A stretch of 6,706 nucleotides of DNA from Candidatus Aminicenantota bacterium (GCA_022867105.1 JALHVH010000162.1:1-6706), one strand, 5' to 3'. Shown: positions 1-6,128, counted from the first letter of the stretch. The notes: a model not told the origin generated them from the sequence alone. Program-made: numbers and translations.

Positions 1-1524
1 AGAGTATTCCCGGTTGATGAAATCTCCCTGCTCGCCGAAATCGACGCGCCGGAAATCCTCTGGACGGGTCGCCGGGTGAAGGAAGTGGTCGAGGCAGGAA
101 TAGCGCGGGTGCCAGTCGTAACGAAGAAGGTCTTCGGCCCCCTCGGGAAGTTTCTTCCGCAGCTCATGAATGCTCTTGCCCTCGCCGCTCCCCTTTTCCG
201 GCGCCTTGTGGTAGGCCTCGGGCCGCCGGGAAAGCACGTCCGAGAGGTTTCGCGAAAGGGGCTTATAATCGATCTCGACGATCCCTCCTCCAAAGGAGGG
301 CTTGACGATAAGGTTGAAGCGGTCCCCGAAGTGAATGCCCTCCGTGCGCCCGTCCTGATCATAATCCTCCATGCGCCAACCCGTCTCCGCCGGCATCCTT
401 TTTTCGGCTTCGATGAGATGCCGGTAGGCCGTTTCCCGGAGGTGGGGCAAATATAGACCGCCGAAGACACCGTGCCAGAACGGGTCGTTGCCCTGCGCTT
501 TGTAGAGCTCTGTTGCGGCGGATTCGCTTCCGGAGGCGCGGACCTTTTTTGAGGTGAGTAGCATCCGTTTATGGAGATGGTTCGATTCCGGATATTTCAG
601 GAAGAAGTCCCTGAAAAAGCCCCCCCTGAGGAAGCGTCGCGCCTCGTCCGGGCTCCCTTCTTTGAGCTTCTTGAACGTCCTGAGGTCGGCAGGTTCCAGG
701 ACCCACTCCATCATCTCTTCATAGGACGCGGGCGGCAGGTAGACCTTTCCGCCGGGAGGGGCGGAGGCGGCATATTCCGAGAAGGTCATGGTCCGGATCT
801 CTTTCTCTTCAATGAACCTGAGGAAATTCTCGAGCCAGCCCTCCTCATAGACCCAGGACTTCGTGCCCGGCCAGAGCCCGAATTTCTCGCCGTCATCGCC
901 GAGGACGGCGATCCCGCCCCTTTCGCGGATGTCTTCTAAATAGGCTTCGATCTCGTCGAGAGGCCTGAACGGAATGAGGTAGCGGAGCTTCTTGTCGATG
1001 GGAAAGACCCTCAGGAGATATCCTTCGTCCTCCGTGGCATAGGACGTGTGGATATCCTTGACTCCCGCGTAATGGAAATGTTCCTCGTCGAGGAGTGTAT
1101 ATTCGATGCCGGCCCGGGAAAGGGACTTCGGGAGGTGGGGCTCCCAGACCCTTTCGGTCAGCCAGGCGCCCTTCGGCGTGACACCGAAGTTCTCTTCGAT
1201 GTAGCGGTTCATCATCCGGACCTGGCCGATCCTGTCCTCCTCGGGGATGATACAGAGGATCGGTTCGTAAAAGCCGCCGCCGAGGAGCTCGATCTGGCCC
1301 CGCCTGGTCAGCTCCTTGACCAGCGTCCGGCACTCCTTCCGGTGTTTCTCCATATGCTCCCAGAGAGGGCCCGAGAAATGGAGGGCGAACTTGAATGCCG
1401 GGTGCCGTGCGACCACGTTAAGAAAAGGTTCGTAGCAGTCGTCGAACGCTTTGTTGAAAACGTGGCCGAAGTTCCCCACGGGCTGGTGGCAGTGCACGGC
1501 AAAAAGGAATCGGAGCGGATTCAT
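1..1524 (-). CDS. GH57 4-alpha-glucanotransferase / alpha-amylase, 3' end cut by window edge
   Basis: I translated 508 codons from the ATG at 1524 to position 1 without a stop. The protein matches the GH57 alpha-amylase/4-alpha-glucanotransferase type (Thermococcus litoralis GTase, Pyrococcus AmyA), which cleaves and transfers maltooligosaccharide units. The N-terminus has the GH57 strand AVHCHQPVG (residues 9-17). The nucleophile is predicted at E124 in WLTERVWEP, and the acid/base at D211 in GDDGEKFG followed by LWPGT; these sit close to E123 and D214 of the T. litoralis enzyme. Further on, the family signature WHGVFGGLYLPHLR leads into a DUF1926-type C-terminal beta domain, which is only partly present. 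Family members are about 650-700 residues, so roughly 150-200 are missing. There is no signal peptide, so it should act in the cytoplasm. Its start overlaps the upstream GH57 stop as ATGA, and a GGGAGG Shine-Dalgarno at 1530-1535 lies five bases before the ATG, suggesting translational coupling. Exact specificity (transferase or hydrolase) cannot be read from sequence. Confidence 0.93.
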   Translation of the reverse strand, partial: MNPLRFLFAVHCHQPVGNFGHVFNKAFDDCYEPFLNVVARHPAFKFALHFSGPLWEHMEKHRKECRTLVKELTRRGQIELLGGGFYEPILCIIPEEDRIGQVRMMNRYIEENFGVTPKGAWLTERVWEPHLPKSLSRAGIEYTLLDEEHFHYAGVKDIHTSYATEDEGYLLRVFPIDKKLRYLIPFRPLDEIEAYLEDIRERGGIAVLGDDGEKFGLWPGTKSWVYEEGWLENFLRFIEEKEIRTMTFSEYAASAPPGGKVYLPPASYEEMMEWVLEPADLRTFKKLKEGSPDEARRFLRGGFFRDFFLKYPESNHLHKRMLLTSKKVRASGSESAATELYKAQGNDPFWHGVFGGLYLPHLRETAYRHLIEAEKRMPAETGWRMEDYDQDGRTEGIHFGDRFNLIVKPSFGGGIVEIDYKPLSRNLSDVLSRRPEAYHKAPEKGSGEGKSIHELRKKLPEGAEDLLRYDWHPRYSCLDHFLHPATRPEDFRRVDFGEQGDFINREYS

Positions 1525-2846
1525 GGGCGCCTCCCGGCCCCGGCTTTCCGTAAGGCCTCCCGCAGATAACTCTTGAAGAGGACGTCGAACTCCTCCTTGC
1601 CGGGTTCGCCGTACCACCAGAACCAATCCGAGCCTTCGGCAATATAAATTTCCTCGCCGGGTTCGCATCGGTCCCGGACCTCGGTGAGGTCGTCCCAGGC
1701 CTTGTTCTTGGCGGGGTGGCCGACCCACTTCGAAAAATCCCCCAACCATGTGCCGGGGACTAGGTTGAGCTCCCGGACGGGAGCGTGGGTTTTCAAATAT
1801 TCACCGGGGAAAACGGGTGTCGTCCCGTCGGCCTTGAGGAGGCGGGCGAAGAACTCCCTGAGGAATGGCACGCCGTTCCCGGGATAGAACTCCCAGGGGT
1901 TCTCGCCGTCCAGGATGACGACACAGATGGAATCCTCGGGCGATGTCTCCCGTCTTTCTTCGAGCCGGCGGAGGAAATCCGAAACCGCTTCCGCGGCGGG
2001 CCATTTTTTATACTCGAAGCTCAGGAGGTCGGACAGTTCCCGGTCCCTGAAGAAAAGGGAAAGACCTTCGGCCGAGTACGGCCGGTAAAGCTTCTTGCGG
2101 TCGTAAGGCTCCTTCAGGCTTTTCCAGAGGACGTTCTCGTCCGTGAGGGCGAAGCTGAAACCCGCCTCGGCGACCGCCGCGGCCACCTCCCGGCTGACCC
2201 CTCCTTCCGATGGCCAGAGCCCGTCGGGATCGAAGCCGAAAATCTTCCGGAAATACTCCCGCCCCTTCTTGAGCTGGGTCGTTCCGTCCTCCGGGCGCCT
2301 GAAGCGCTTCGCGGGCAGTTTTTCTTCCGTCGGGCAATGGCTATCGAATACGAGGGGCAGGAGCGGATGATAGTAGGGCGATGTGAGGAGCTCGACGAGG
2401 CCGTTTTTCCTGAGTCTCTTGAAAAGAGGAATGAGGTCCCGGTGGATTTCTTTTTGAAGGGCCAGGAGCCCGGCCCTGTCTTCGCCGGCTTCCTGAAGGG
2501 GTGAGAACATGGCCTGGAGGGCTTCCGCCTGGACGCGCGCGGGATCGCCCTCGCCAGGGACGATCTTGCTGAGGAGTTCGATGTCCGTTAAAGAAAGGGC
2601 CCCGGGGTCCTTCTCCAGCGCTCTTTGGAACGGGTCCTTTGCCGTTCCGGCCGCATATTCCATGAGCTGTTCGAGGAGGCAAGGGACGAAATTGAAGGCG
2701 CAGGGGAAACCCGTCTCCCGGACAAGTTCTCCCATTTGATAATAGTTCTTGGTGGCGTGGAGGTTCACCCATGGCAGGATGTTTTCGCCGCTCGACGCGT
2801 CCTTGTACACGGGCTGATGGAAGTGCCAGACGAGAGAAAGATACAT
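1521..2846 (-). CDS. GH57 glycoside hydrolase, amylopullulanase-like, catalytic domain only
   Basis: This 441-residue GH57 protein belongs to a different subfamily from its downstream neighbour. The N-terminal LVWHFHQPVY (residues 5-14) carries the metal/substrate histidines H8 and H10. The predicted nucleophile is E214 in GLWPSEGGVS, and the predicted acid/base is D313 in ILDGENPWEFYP. The late motifs PGTWLGDFSKWVGHP (365-379) and EGSDWFWWYGE (404-414) are typical of the amylopullulanase/alpha-amylase branch of GH57. The family knowledge implies hydrolysis of alpha-1,4 and possibly alpha-1,6 glucan bonds, but substrate is inferred. It ends about 27 residues after the SDWFWWYG motif, so it lacks the long C-terminal extensions of secreted amylopullulanases. 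No signal peptide is seen, fitting a cytoplasmic role in glycogen or maltodextrin turnover. The gap from the preceding phosphoesterase stop is 15 bases, and a TAGGA-like ribosome site sits within it. The stop codon overlaps the next start. Confidence 0.92.
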   Translation of the reverse strand: MYLSLVWHFHQPVYKDASSGENILPWVNLHATKNYYQMGELVRETGFPCAFNFVPCLLEQLMEYAAGTAKDPFQRALEKDPGALSLTDIELLSKIVPGEGDPARVQAEALQAMFSPLQEAGEDRAGLLALQKEIHRDLIPLFKRLRKNGLVELLTSPYYHPLLPLVFDSHCPTEEKLPAKRFRRPEDGTTQLKKGREYFRKIFGFDPDGLWPSEGGVSREVAAAVAEAGFSFALTDENVLWKSLKEPYDRKKLYRPYSAEGLSLFFRDRELSDLLSFEYKKWPAAEAVSDFLRRLEERRETSPEDSICVVILDGENPWEFYPGNGVPFLREFFARLLKADGTTPVFPGEYLKTHAPVRELNLVPGTWLGDFSKWVGHPAKNKAWDDLTEVRDRCEPGEEIYIAEGSDWFWWYGEPGKEEFDVLFKSYLREALRKAGAGRRP

Positions 2847-2861
2847 GGATCAGATTCCTAC

Positions 2862-3323
2862 CTATTTAGTCTTGAAAAAAAGCCAGTTGACGTCCTTCTC
2901 TTTTCCCCGTGGTTTGAGTTTGATGAGGGCGTAGCGGCCATCGAGCTTCCCGCCGTGAATATTGACGATCTTCTTCTCCGCGGTCATCTCGACCGGATCG
3001 TACGTGCCGTGGTCCCAGATCTCGACCGTGCCCGCTCCATATGCGCCCTCGGGGATGGCCCCTTCGAATCCGGCGTATCCGATGGGATGGTCCTCGGTCC
3101 GGACCGCAAGCCTTTTTTCGCCTTCCTTCAAAGGAGGGATCTTGGGAACGGCCCAGCTCGTCAGGACGCCGTTCTCCTCGAGCCTCAGGTCATAGTGGAG
3201 ACGGGAAGCGTCGTGCTTCTGGATGACGTAGATCAGGCCCCCGTCCGTTCTCTTCTTTCCGGACTCCGGAGGTTCGGGGGTCTTCACGAAGTCCCGCTTC
3301 TCCCGGTATTTCTTCAATCCCAT
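2862..3323 (-). CDS. stand-alone LigD-type DNA 3'-phosphoesterase
   Basis: The 153-residue protein is the 3'-phosphoesterase (PE) module of bacterial DNA ligase D without the ligase or polymerase modules. PE enzymes trim 3'-terminal ribonucleotides and remove 3'-phosphates so that broken DNA ends become ligatable. By my hand alignment to Pseudomonas aeruginosa LigD, the catalytic residues are all kept: R10, D11 and E17 in the YREKRDF..TPEP start; H37, H43, D45 and R47 in QKHDASRLHYDLRLE; K61, R71, H79 and Y83 in the EDHPIGY region. These correspond to R14, D15, E21, H42, H48, D50, R52, K66, R76, H84 and Y88. The FEGAIPEGAYGAGTVEIWD segment (86-104) is also a family hallmark. I chose the ATG at 3323 over an in-frame GTG at 3329 because the GGCGGG-like ribosome site is seven bases before the ATG but too close to the GTG. 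No Ku or ligase gene lies in the window. It sits 20 bases after the AICARFT gene. Confidence 0.94.
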   Translation of the reverse strand: MGLKKYREKRDFVKTPEPPESGKKRTDGGLIYVIQKHDASRLHYDLRLEENGVLTSWAVPKIPPLKEGEKRLAVRTEDHPIGYAGFEGAIPEGAYGAGTVEIWDHGTYDPVEMTAEKKIVNIHGGKLDGRYALIKLKPRGKEKDVNWLFFKTK

Positions 3324-3343
3324 GGTCACACCCGCCGCGCGTC

Positions 3344-4423
3344 TTATCTGTGCAGGAAGCAGCGCTCGCAGTCCACCTCGCCGGGGCTCCGGGTCACGAT
3401 CATGGCCAGGCCGCGCGCGTCGGCCCTGTCGATGACCTCCTGGTCCTTGATGGAGCCGAGGGGATAGATGAGCGCCGTGATCCCGTTATCGGCCGCCAGC
3501 TCGACAACGTCAGGGAAGGGCATGAAGGCGTCAGAGGCCAGGACGCAGCCTTCGGGGCCGTAGCCGCGCCGCGAGAGGCGGATGGCGTCCCCGGCCGAGT
3601 CGATCCGGCTCCGCTGGCCGGACCCGATCCCGTGGGTCTTGTCGGACTTGCCGATGATGACGGCGTTCGACCTGGTGAAGCAGGCCACGGTCCAGTTGAA
3701 CAAGGCCGCCCGGACCTCTTCTGCGGTCGGCTTTCGCGCGGACACGGCATCCACGGATTCCGGGGAAACGATCTTCGAGTCAAACCGTTTCTGGACGAGC
3801 ATCCCGCCGGCAACACGCTTGAACTCGAGGCCGTTGTCTTCGGCCGGAACGCCGGGCGGGGCGCCCATCTTGACGACCCTGAGGACCTTGCGGGTCGCCA
3901 GGACCTCCAGCGCCCCGGGCGTGAATTCGGGGGCATAGACGACCTCGACGTTGCGCGGGCTTTCGACAAGCAGTCGGGCCAGCGGTTCCGTGACCGTGTA
4001 ATTGAACACGTCGACGCCGCCGAAATTCGAAAGCGGATCGCACTTCCAGGCTTTCTCGAAGGTGTCCACGGCGCCTTCCCCCATGGCCACACCGCTCGGC
4101 ATCTCATGCTTGATGATGACGCACGCTGGCGTGCCCGGGAAGACCTGGTGGAGCTTCTTCACCAGCCTTTGTCCCAGGTCCATGTCGCCGACGTTGATAT
4201 AGCTCAGGCCTTTCGTCCCCTCCTGGAGAAGCTCGAGGGTGGCCATGTTGGGGCCGGAAGCCCCTTCCTCCTGGTAAAAGGCGGCCGGGTAGCCGGGGTT
4301 CTCGCCGTAGCGCATGGCGGTCTTTTTTATGAAACGGGTCTCTCCGAAGTCCAGGATGTCTGGGAAATCCTCCTTGACCTTGGTCGAATACTGGGTCCGG
4401 GAAGTCCTCTCCTTGTTGTCCAT
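3344..4423 (-). CDS. purH: stand-alone AICAR formyltransferase (PurH C-terminal domain only; PurV-type)
   Basis: This 359-residue protein corresponds to the second domain of bifunctional PurH/ATIC. That domain transfers a formyl group from 10-formyltetrahydrofolate to AICAR, giving FAICAR, the penultimate step of purine synthesis. The N-terminal MGS-like IMP cyclohydrolase domain of PurH is absent. Landmarks in order: RYGENP (38-43), LSYINVGD (73-80), IIKHEMPSGVA (103-113), DPLSNFGG (129-136), FKRVAGGMLVQ (201-211), SNAVI (252-256), GIGSGQRSRI (265-274), ASDAFMPF (296-303), YPLGSIKDQEVI (320-331) and a terminal RCFLHR. My alignment places R38-Y39, K105-H106, N253, R273, F300 and R354 on human ATIC R207-Y208, K266-H267, N431, R451, F541 and R588, so the active site looks intact. 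Several motifs deviate from consensus: YIN for YNN, MPSG for NPCG, PLGS for PGGS. Its ribosome site GAGGA overlaps the PurO stop region six bases upstream, implying co-translation. Called purH by homology; purV is the name used for single-domain forms. Confidence 0.92.
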   Translation of the reverse strand: MDNKERTSRTQYSTKVKEDFPDILDFGETRFIKKTAMRYGENPGYPAAFYQEEGASGPNMATLELLQEGTKGLSYINVGDMDLGQRLVKKLHQVFPGTPACVIIKHEMPSGVAMGEGAVDTFEKAWKCDPLSNFGGVDVFNYTVTEPLARLLVESPRNVEVVYAPEFTPGALEVLATRKVLRVVKMGAPPGVPAEDNGLEFKRVAGGMLVQKRFDSKIVSPESVDAVSARKPTAEEVRAALFNWTVACFTRSNAVIIGKSDKTHGIGSGQRSRIDSAGDAIRLSRRGYGPEGCVLASDAFMPFPDVVELAADNGITALIYPLGSIKDQEVIDRADARGLAMIVTRSPGEVDCERCFLHR

Positions 4424-4429
4424 GGGTCC

Positions 4430-5164
4430 TCAGGTCCTTTCGTAGCGATTGATGATGGAAAACACGTATTTGTTCCGGGCGATATCGCCGGCGTAAAGGC
4501 AGGCCACGGCGACCCGGAAGTCAGGGCCGCCGCCGGACGGTTTCAGAGATTCATAGACCGCCTCGGCCGTCTGGGCGGAGTCCGTGCCCTCGATGTCCGC
4601 GTCCAGAGGCTTGTCTACGAACGACCGCAAGGGGTCCTTGTTCACGCCGTCGTAGGTCGAGATCATCTTTCCCTTGCCGGGGAGGAGCATCACTTCGAAA
4701 GAATCACGGGCCGCGGCACCATGGGTTCCTCTTTTGATGATGTTCAGCGCGGCCTTCGGGCCTGGCAGAACGCAGCCGCTGATCCGAGGCGTGAAGATGG
4801 GGGCGTCAGGCTCGTATTCCCAGGCGATGAGGGAGGCGGATAGAACGGAGAGAGGGTTCGAGGCATTCCCCAGCGCCCGACGGACTTCGGCCGTCTGCTT
4901 ACCGTTCGATACGGCGACCCCGCCGGGAAAATAGAGCATGGCCGGGTAGACAAGGAGGTCGATAGGACCCTTCTTGAGAGTCTCTTCGTCCGTGGGACGG
5001 ACCCAGACGCCGTCCTCGCTCCATTCGAGCCTTCGCGCCTGGCTCGACGGCGAGCGGCCGGTGATGGCATAGACAACGACAGTTTTCCCGGCTTGACTCT
5101 GTCCCAGAATGATGACCCTTCCGGGGTACTCCATCGCGGCCAGGTTCTTGAGCGCCGGGTTCAT
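4430..5164 (-). CDS. purO: PurO-family IMP cyclohydrolase
   Basis: This 244-residue protein looks like the PurO family (Pfam IMP_cyclohyd), which closes FAICAR to IMP. PurO was described in archaea, is unrelated to the PurH cyclohydrolase domain and has an NTN-hydrolase-like fold. Recognised features are YPGRVIILGQSQAGK (13-27), VYAITGRS (31-38), VAVSNGKQT (83-91), the diagnostic YEPDAPIFTPRISG (117-130) and a C-terminal AVACLYAGDIARNKYVF (219-235). Bacterial homologues share the same PGR...GRS and EPDAP.FTPRISG pattern. The reading frame also contains ATGs at 5200 and 5188, but neither has a ribosome site and both lie upstream of or at the predicted transcription start. The ATG at 5164 has AAGGTGG four bases before it and begins just before the conserved YPGR strand. 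Next to it lies a PurH that lacks its own cyclohydrolase domain, which strongly supports the IMP cyclohydrolase role. Some bacterial PurO-like proteins have no tested activity, so the function is inferred from family and context. Confidence 0.88.
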   Translation of the reverse strand: MNPALKNLAAMEYPGRVIILGQSQAGKTVVVYAITGRSPSSQARRLEWSEDGVWVRPTDEETLKKGPIDLLVYPAMLYFPGGVAVSNGKQTAEVRRALGNASNPLSVLSASLIAWEYEPDAPIFTPRISGCVLPGPKAALNIIKRGTHGAAARDSFEVMLLPGKGKMISTYDGVNKDPLRSFVDKPLDADIEGTDSAQTAEAVYESLKPSGGGPDFRVAVACLYAGDIARNKYVFSIINRYERT

Positions 5165-5168
5165 CGGT

Positions 5169-5175
5169 CCACCTT
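5169..5175 (-). promoter_or_regulatory. ribosome binding site deciding the purO start
   Basis: On the minus strand this reads AAGGTGG, ending four bases before the ATG at 5164. The two in-frame ATGs further upstream (5188 and 5200) have no purine-rich site at a workable distance. This makes 5164 the preferred start. Confidence 0.6.
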
Positions 5176-5190
5176 TCTTTTCAGCCATTA

Positions 5191-5219
5191 TTGATAACAT
5201 ACGGCAGGGACGAAGTCAA
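5191..5219 (-). promoter_or_regulatory. predicted sigma70-type promoter of the minus-strand operon
   Basis: Read on the minus strand, TTGACT (5219-5214, five of six matches to TTGACA) is followed after exactly 17 bases by TATCAA (5196-5191, four of six matches to TATAAT, weak at the last base). The expected transcription start is near 5184, giving a leader of about 20 bases before the purO ATG at 5164. No other promoter candidate was seen in the gaps between the five minus-strand genes, so this may drive the whole block. Confidence 0.5.
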
Positions 5220-5222
5220 AAA

Positions 5223-5230
5223 CCGGCCGG
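5223..5230. promoter_or_regulatory. palindrome between divergent promoters, possible operator
   Basis: CCGGCCGG is a perfect 8-base palindrome lying exactly three bases from the inner end of each predicted -35 box. Because both -35 boxes begin TTGA, the symmetry extends outward as TCAA-N3-CCGGCCGG-N3-TTGA. A regulator bound here could affect both directions. In GC-rich DNA a short GC palindrome can also arise by chance. Confidence 0.25.
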
Positions 5231-5233
5231 GCC

Positions 5234-5262
5234 TTGAGAGGGTCATCTGTTCATGTTAGAAT
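5234..5262 (+). promoter_or_regulatory. predicted sigma70-type promoter of the LOG-family gene
   Basis: TTGAGA (5234-5239, five of six consensus matches) and TAGAAT (5257-5262, five of six) are separated by exactly 17 bases. Transcription should begin near 5269, leaving a leader of about 17 bases before the ATG at 5286. The upstream in-frame ATG at 5253 would lie inside the promoter and could not be translated from this transcript. Confidence 0.65.
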
Positions 5263-5275
5263 CCCAATTGACGAA

Positions 5276-5281
5276 AAGAGG
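5276..5281 (+). promoter_or_regulatory. ribosome binding site deciding the LOG-family start
   Basis: AAGAGG sits four bases before the ATG at 5286. Together with the promoter position it selects this start over the ATG at 5253. Confidence 0.6.
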
Positions 5282-5285
5282 TTCC

Positions 5286-6017
5286 ATGACCAAACTCGAA
5301 CAACCCGAATCCCCCTACAAGGACATCGAGTTCCTGGACTCGCTTGAAGGCCGGACCCTCCGGATCCTGAGCGAGTATTTGGGACCCATGGCCCGGCTGG
5401 ACAAGGCCAAGGTCAACAGCACCGTCCTCTTTCTCGGCTCGGCCAGGGCCAACCCGAGCCACGCCGACACGGTCTTCACGAAATATTACTGGGAGGCCGA
5501 GGAGCTGGCCTACCTTCTGGCAAAATGGGCCATCCCGCTCAAGCCCAAGGGCAAAAACTTTGTCGTCTGCACGGGCGGCGGACCGGGCATCATGGAAGCG
5601 GCCAACCGGGGCGCCCAGCGGGCCGGCGGCAAGTCCATCGGCATGAACATCTCCCTCCCCCAGCCCCAGGACCCCAACCCATACATCACCCCTGAGCTGT
5701 CGTTCGCCTTCCATTATTTTTTCATGAGAAAGTTTTGGCTTGTCTACAAGGCCAAGGCCGTCGTGGCCTTTCCCGGCGGATTCGGCACCCTTGATGAGTT
5801 CTTCGAGATCGTCACCCTCCTCCAAACGAGCAAGATCTCCAGGAAGGAGATGACCCTCGTCCTCTACGGCGAAGACTACTGGAAGAAGGTCGTCGATTTC
5901 GATACGCTGGTGAAGGCCGGGGCCATCACTCCCGACGACCGGAAGATCTTTTCAATCTGCTCCGATCCCAAAAAGACCTTCGCTTTCCTTAAGAAGAAGC
6001 TCCTGGCGTGCATATGA
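5286..6017 (+). CDS. LOG-family (TIGR00730-type) nucleotide 5'-monophosphate phosphoribohydrolase-like protein
   Basis: The 243-residue protein has the Rossmann-like LOG/lysine-decarboxylase-like fold. Family members hydrolyse the N-glycosidic bond of nucleoside 5'-monophosphates to free base and ribose 5-phosphate. Plant and some bacterial members act on cytokinin ribotides; others, such as PpnN, act on ordinary purine and pyrimidine nucleotides. Visible motifs are FLGSAR (49-54), CTGGGPGIMEAANRGA (95-110), FMRKF (146-150) with the conserved R148, and PGGFGTLDE (163-171) with the predicted catalytic E171. The name 'lysine decarboxylase' sometimes attached to this family is not supported by the motif. 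An N-terminal stretch of about 45 residues precedes the fold, as in the longer LOG subgroup. It is transcribed divergently from the purO-AICARFT operon, which makes a role in purine nucleotide turnover attractive, though unproven. The ATG at 5286 is chosen over 5253 because of promoter and ribosome-site position. Confidence 0.9.
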   Translation: MTKLEQPESPYKDIEFLDSLEGRTLRILSEYLGPMARLDKAKVNSTVLFLGSARANPSHADTVFTKYYWEAEELAYLLAKWAIPLKPKGKNFVVCTGGGPGIMEAANRGAQRAGGKSIGMNISLPQPQDPNPYITPELSFAFHYFFMRKFWLVYKAKAVVAFPGGFGTLDEFFEIVTLLQTSKISRKEMTLVLYGEDYWKKVVDFDTLVKAGAITPDDRKIFSICSDPKKTFAFLKKKLLACI

Positions 6018-6075
6018 AAAACCCGGGAAACCGTGCCGTTACGTCCCTAAAAACGTTCGGTCCGAAAAAGTCATA

Positions 6076-6100
6076 AATCCGCCCCGGATTGATTTTGTTG
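6076..6100 (+). terminator. weak candidate terminator after the LOG-family gene
   Basis: AATCCG (6076-6081) and CGGATT (6085-6090) form a perfect 6-base-pair stem with a CCC loop. The stem is followed by GATTTTGTTG, which is T-rich but interrupted. It starts about 58 bases after the LOG stop. The stem is short, so intrinsic termination would be inefficient. Confidence 0.3.
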
Positions 6101-6107
6101 CCCGTCT

Positions 6108-6123
6108 GGGGCATCATGGCCCC
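6108..6123 (+). repeat. inverted repeat just upstream of the RlpA-like start
   Basis: GGGGC (6108-6112), loop ATCATG, and GCCCC (6119-6123) form a perfect 5-base-pair GC-rich stem ending five bases before the ATG at 6129. It occupies the position where a ribosome site would normally lie. It may be chance, or it may lower translation initiation. Confidence 0.35.
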
Positions 6124-6128
6124 GAAAG

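Noticed and set aside
1785..3467. Plus-strand open frames at 1785-2504 and 2625-3467.
   Set aside because: Both are mirror frames of the GH57, phosphoesterase and AICARFT genes and show no motifs or plausible ribosome sites.
3350..4843. A 497-codon open frame on the plus strand across the AICARFT and PurO genes.
   Set aside because: It is antisense to two genes with clear family motifs, is low-complexity in Gly/Asp/Arg/Val and has no recognisable domain. GC-rich codon bias keeps this frame open.
5080..5110. GQSQAGKT in the PurO-like protein (residues 21-28) resembles a Walker A P-loop.
   Set aside because: It lies within the PGRxxxxG...GRS strand typical of the PurO family, is not preceded by a P-loop fold pattern, and no Walker B partner is evident. 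It is coincidental similarity.
5165..5200. Longer PurO starts at 5200 and 5188.
   Set aside because: Both lie upstream of or at the predicted transcription start, lack ribosome sites, and add residues before the conserved fold begins.
5253..5285. An 11-codon N-terminal extension of the LOG-family protein from the ATG at 5253.
   Set aside because: The predicted -10 box (5257-5262) lies within it, so the ATG would precede the transcription start, and the good ribosome site serves 5286.
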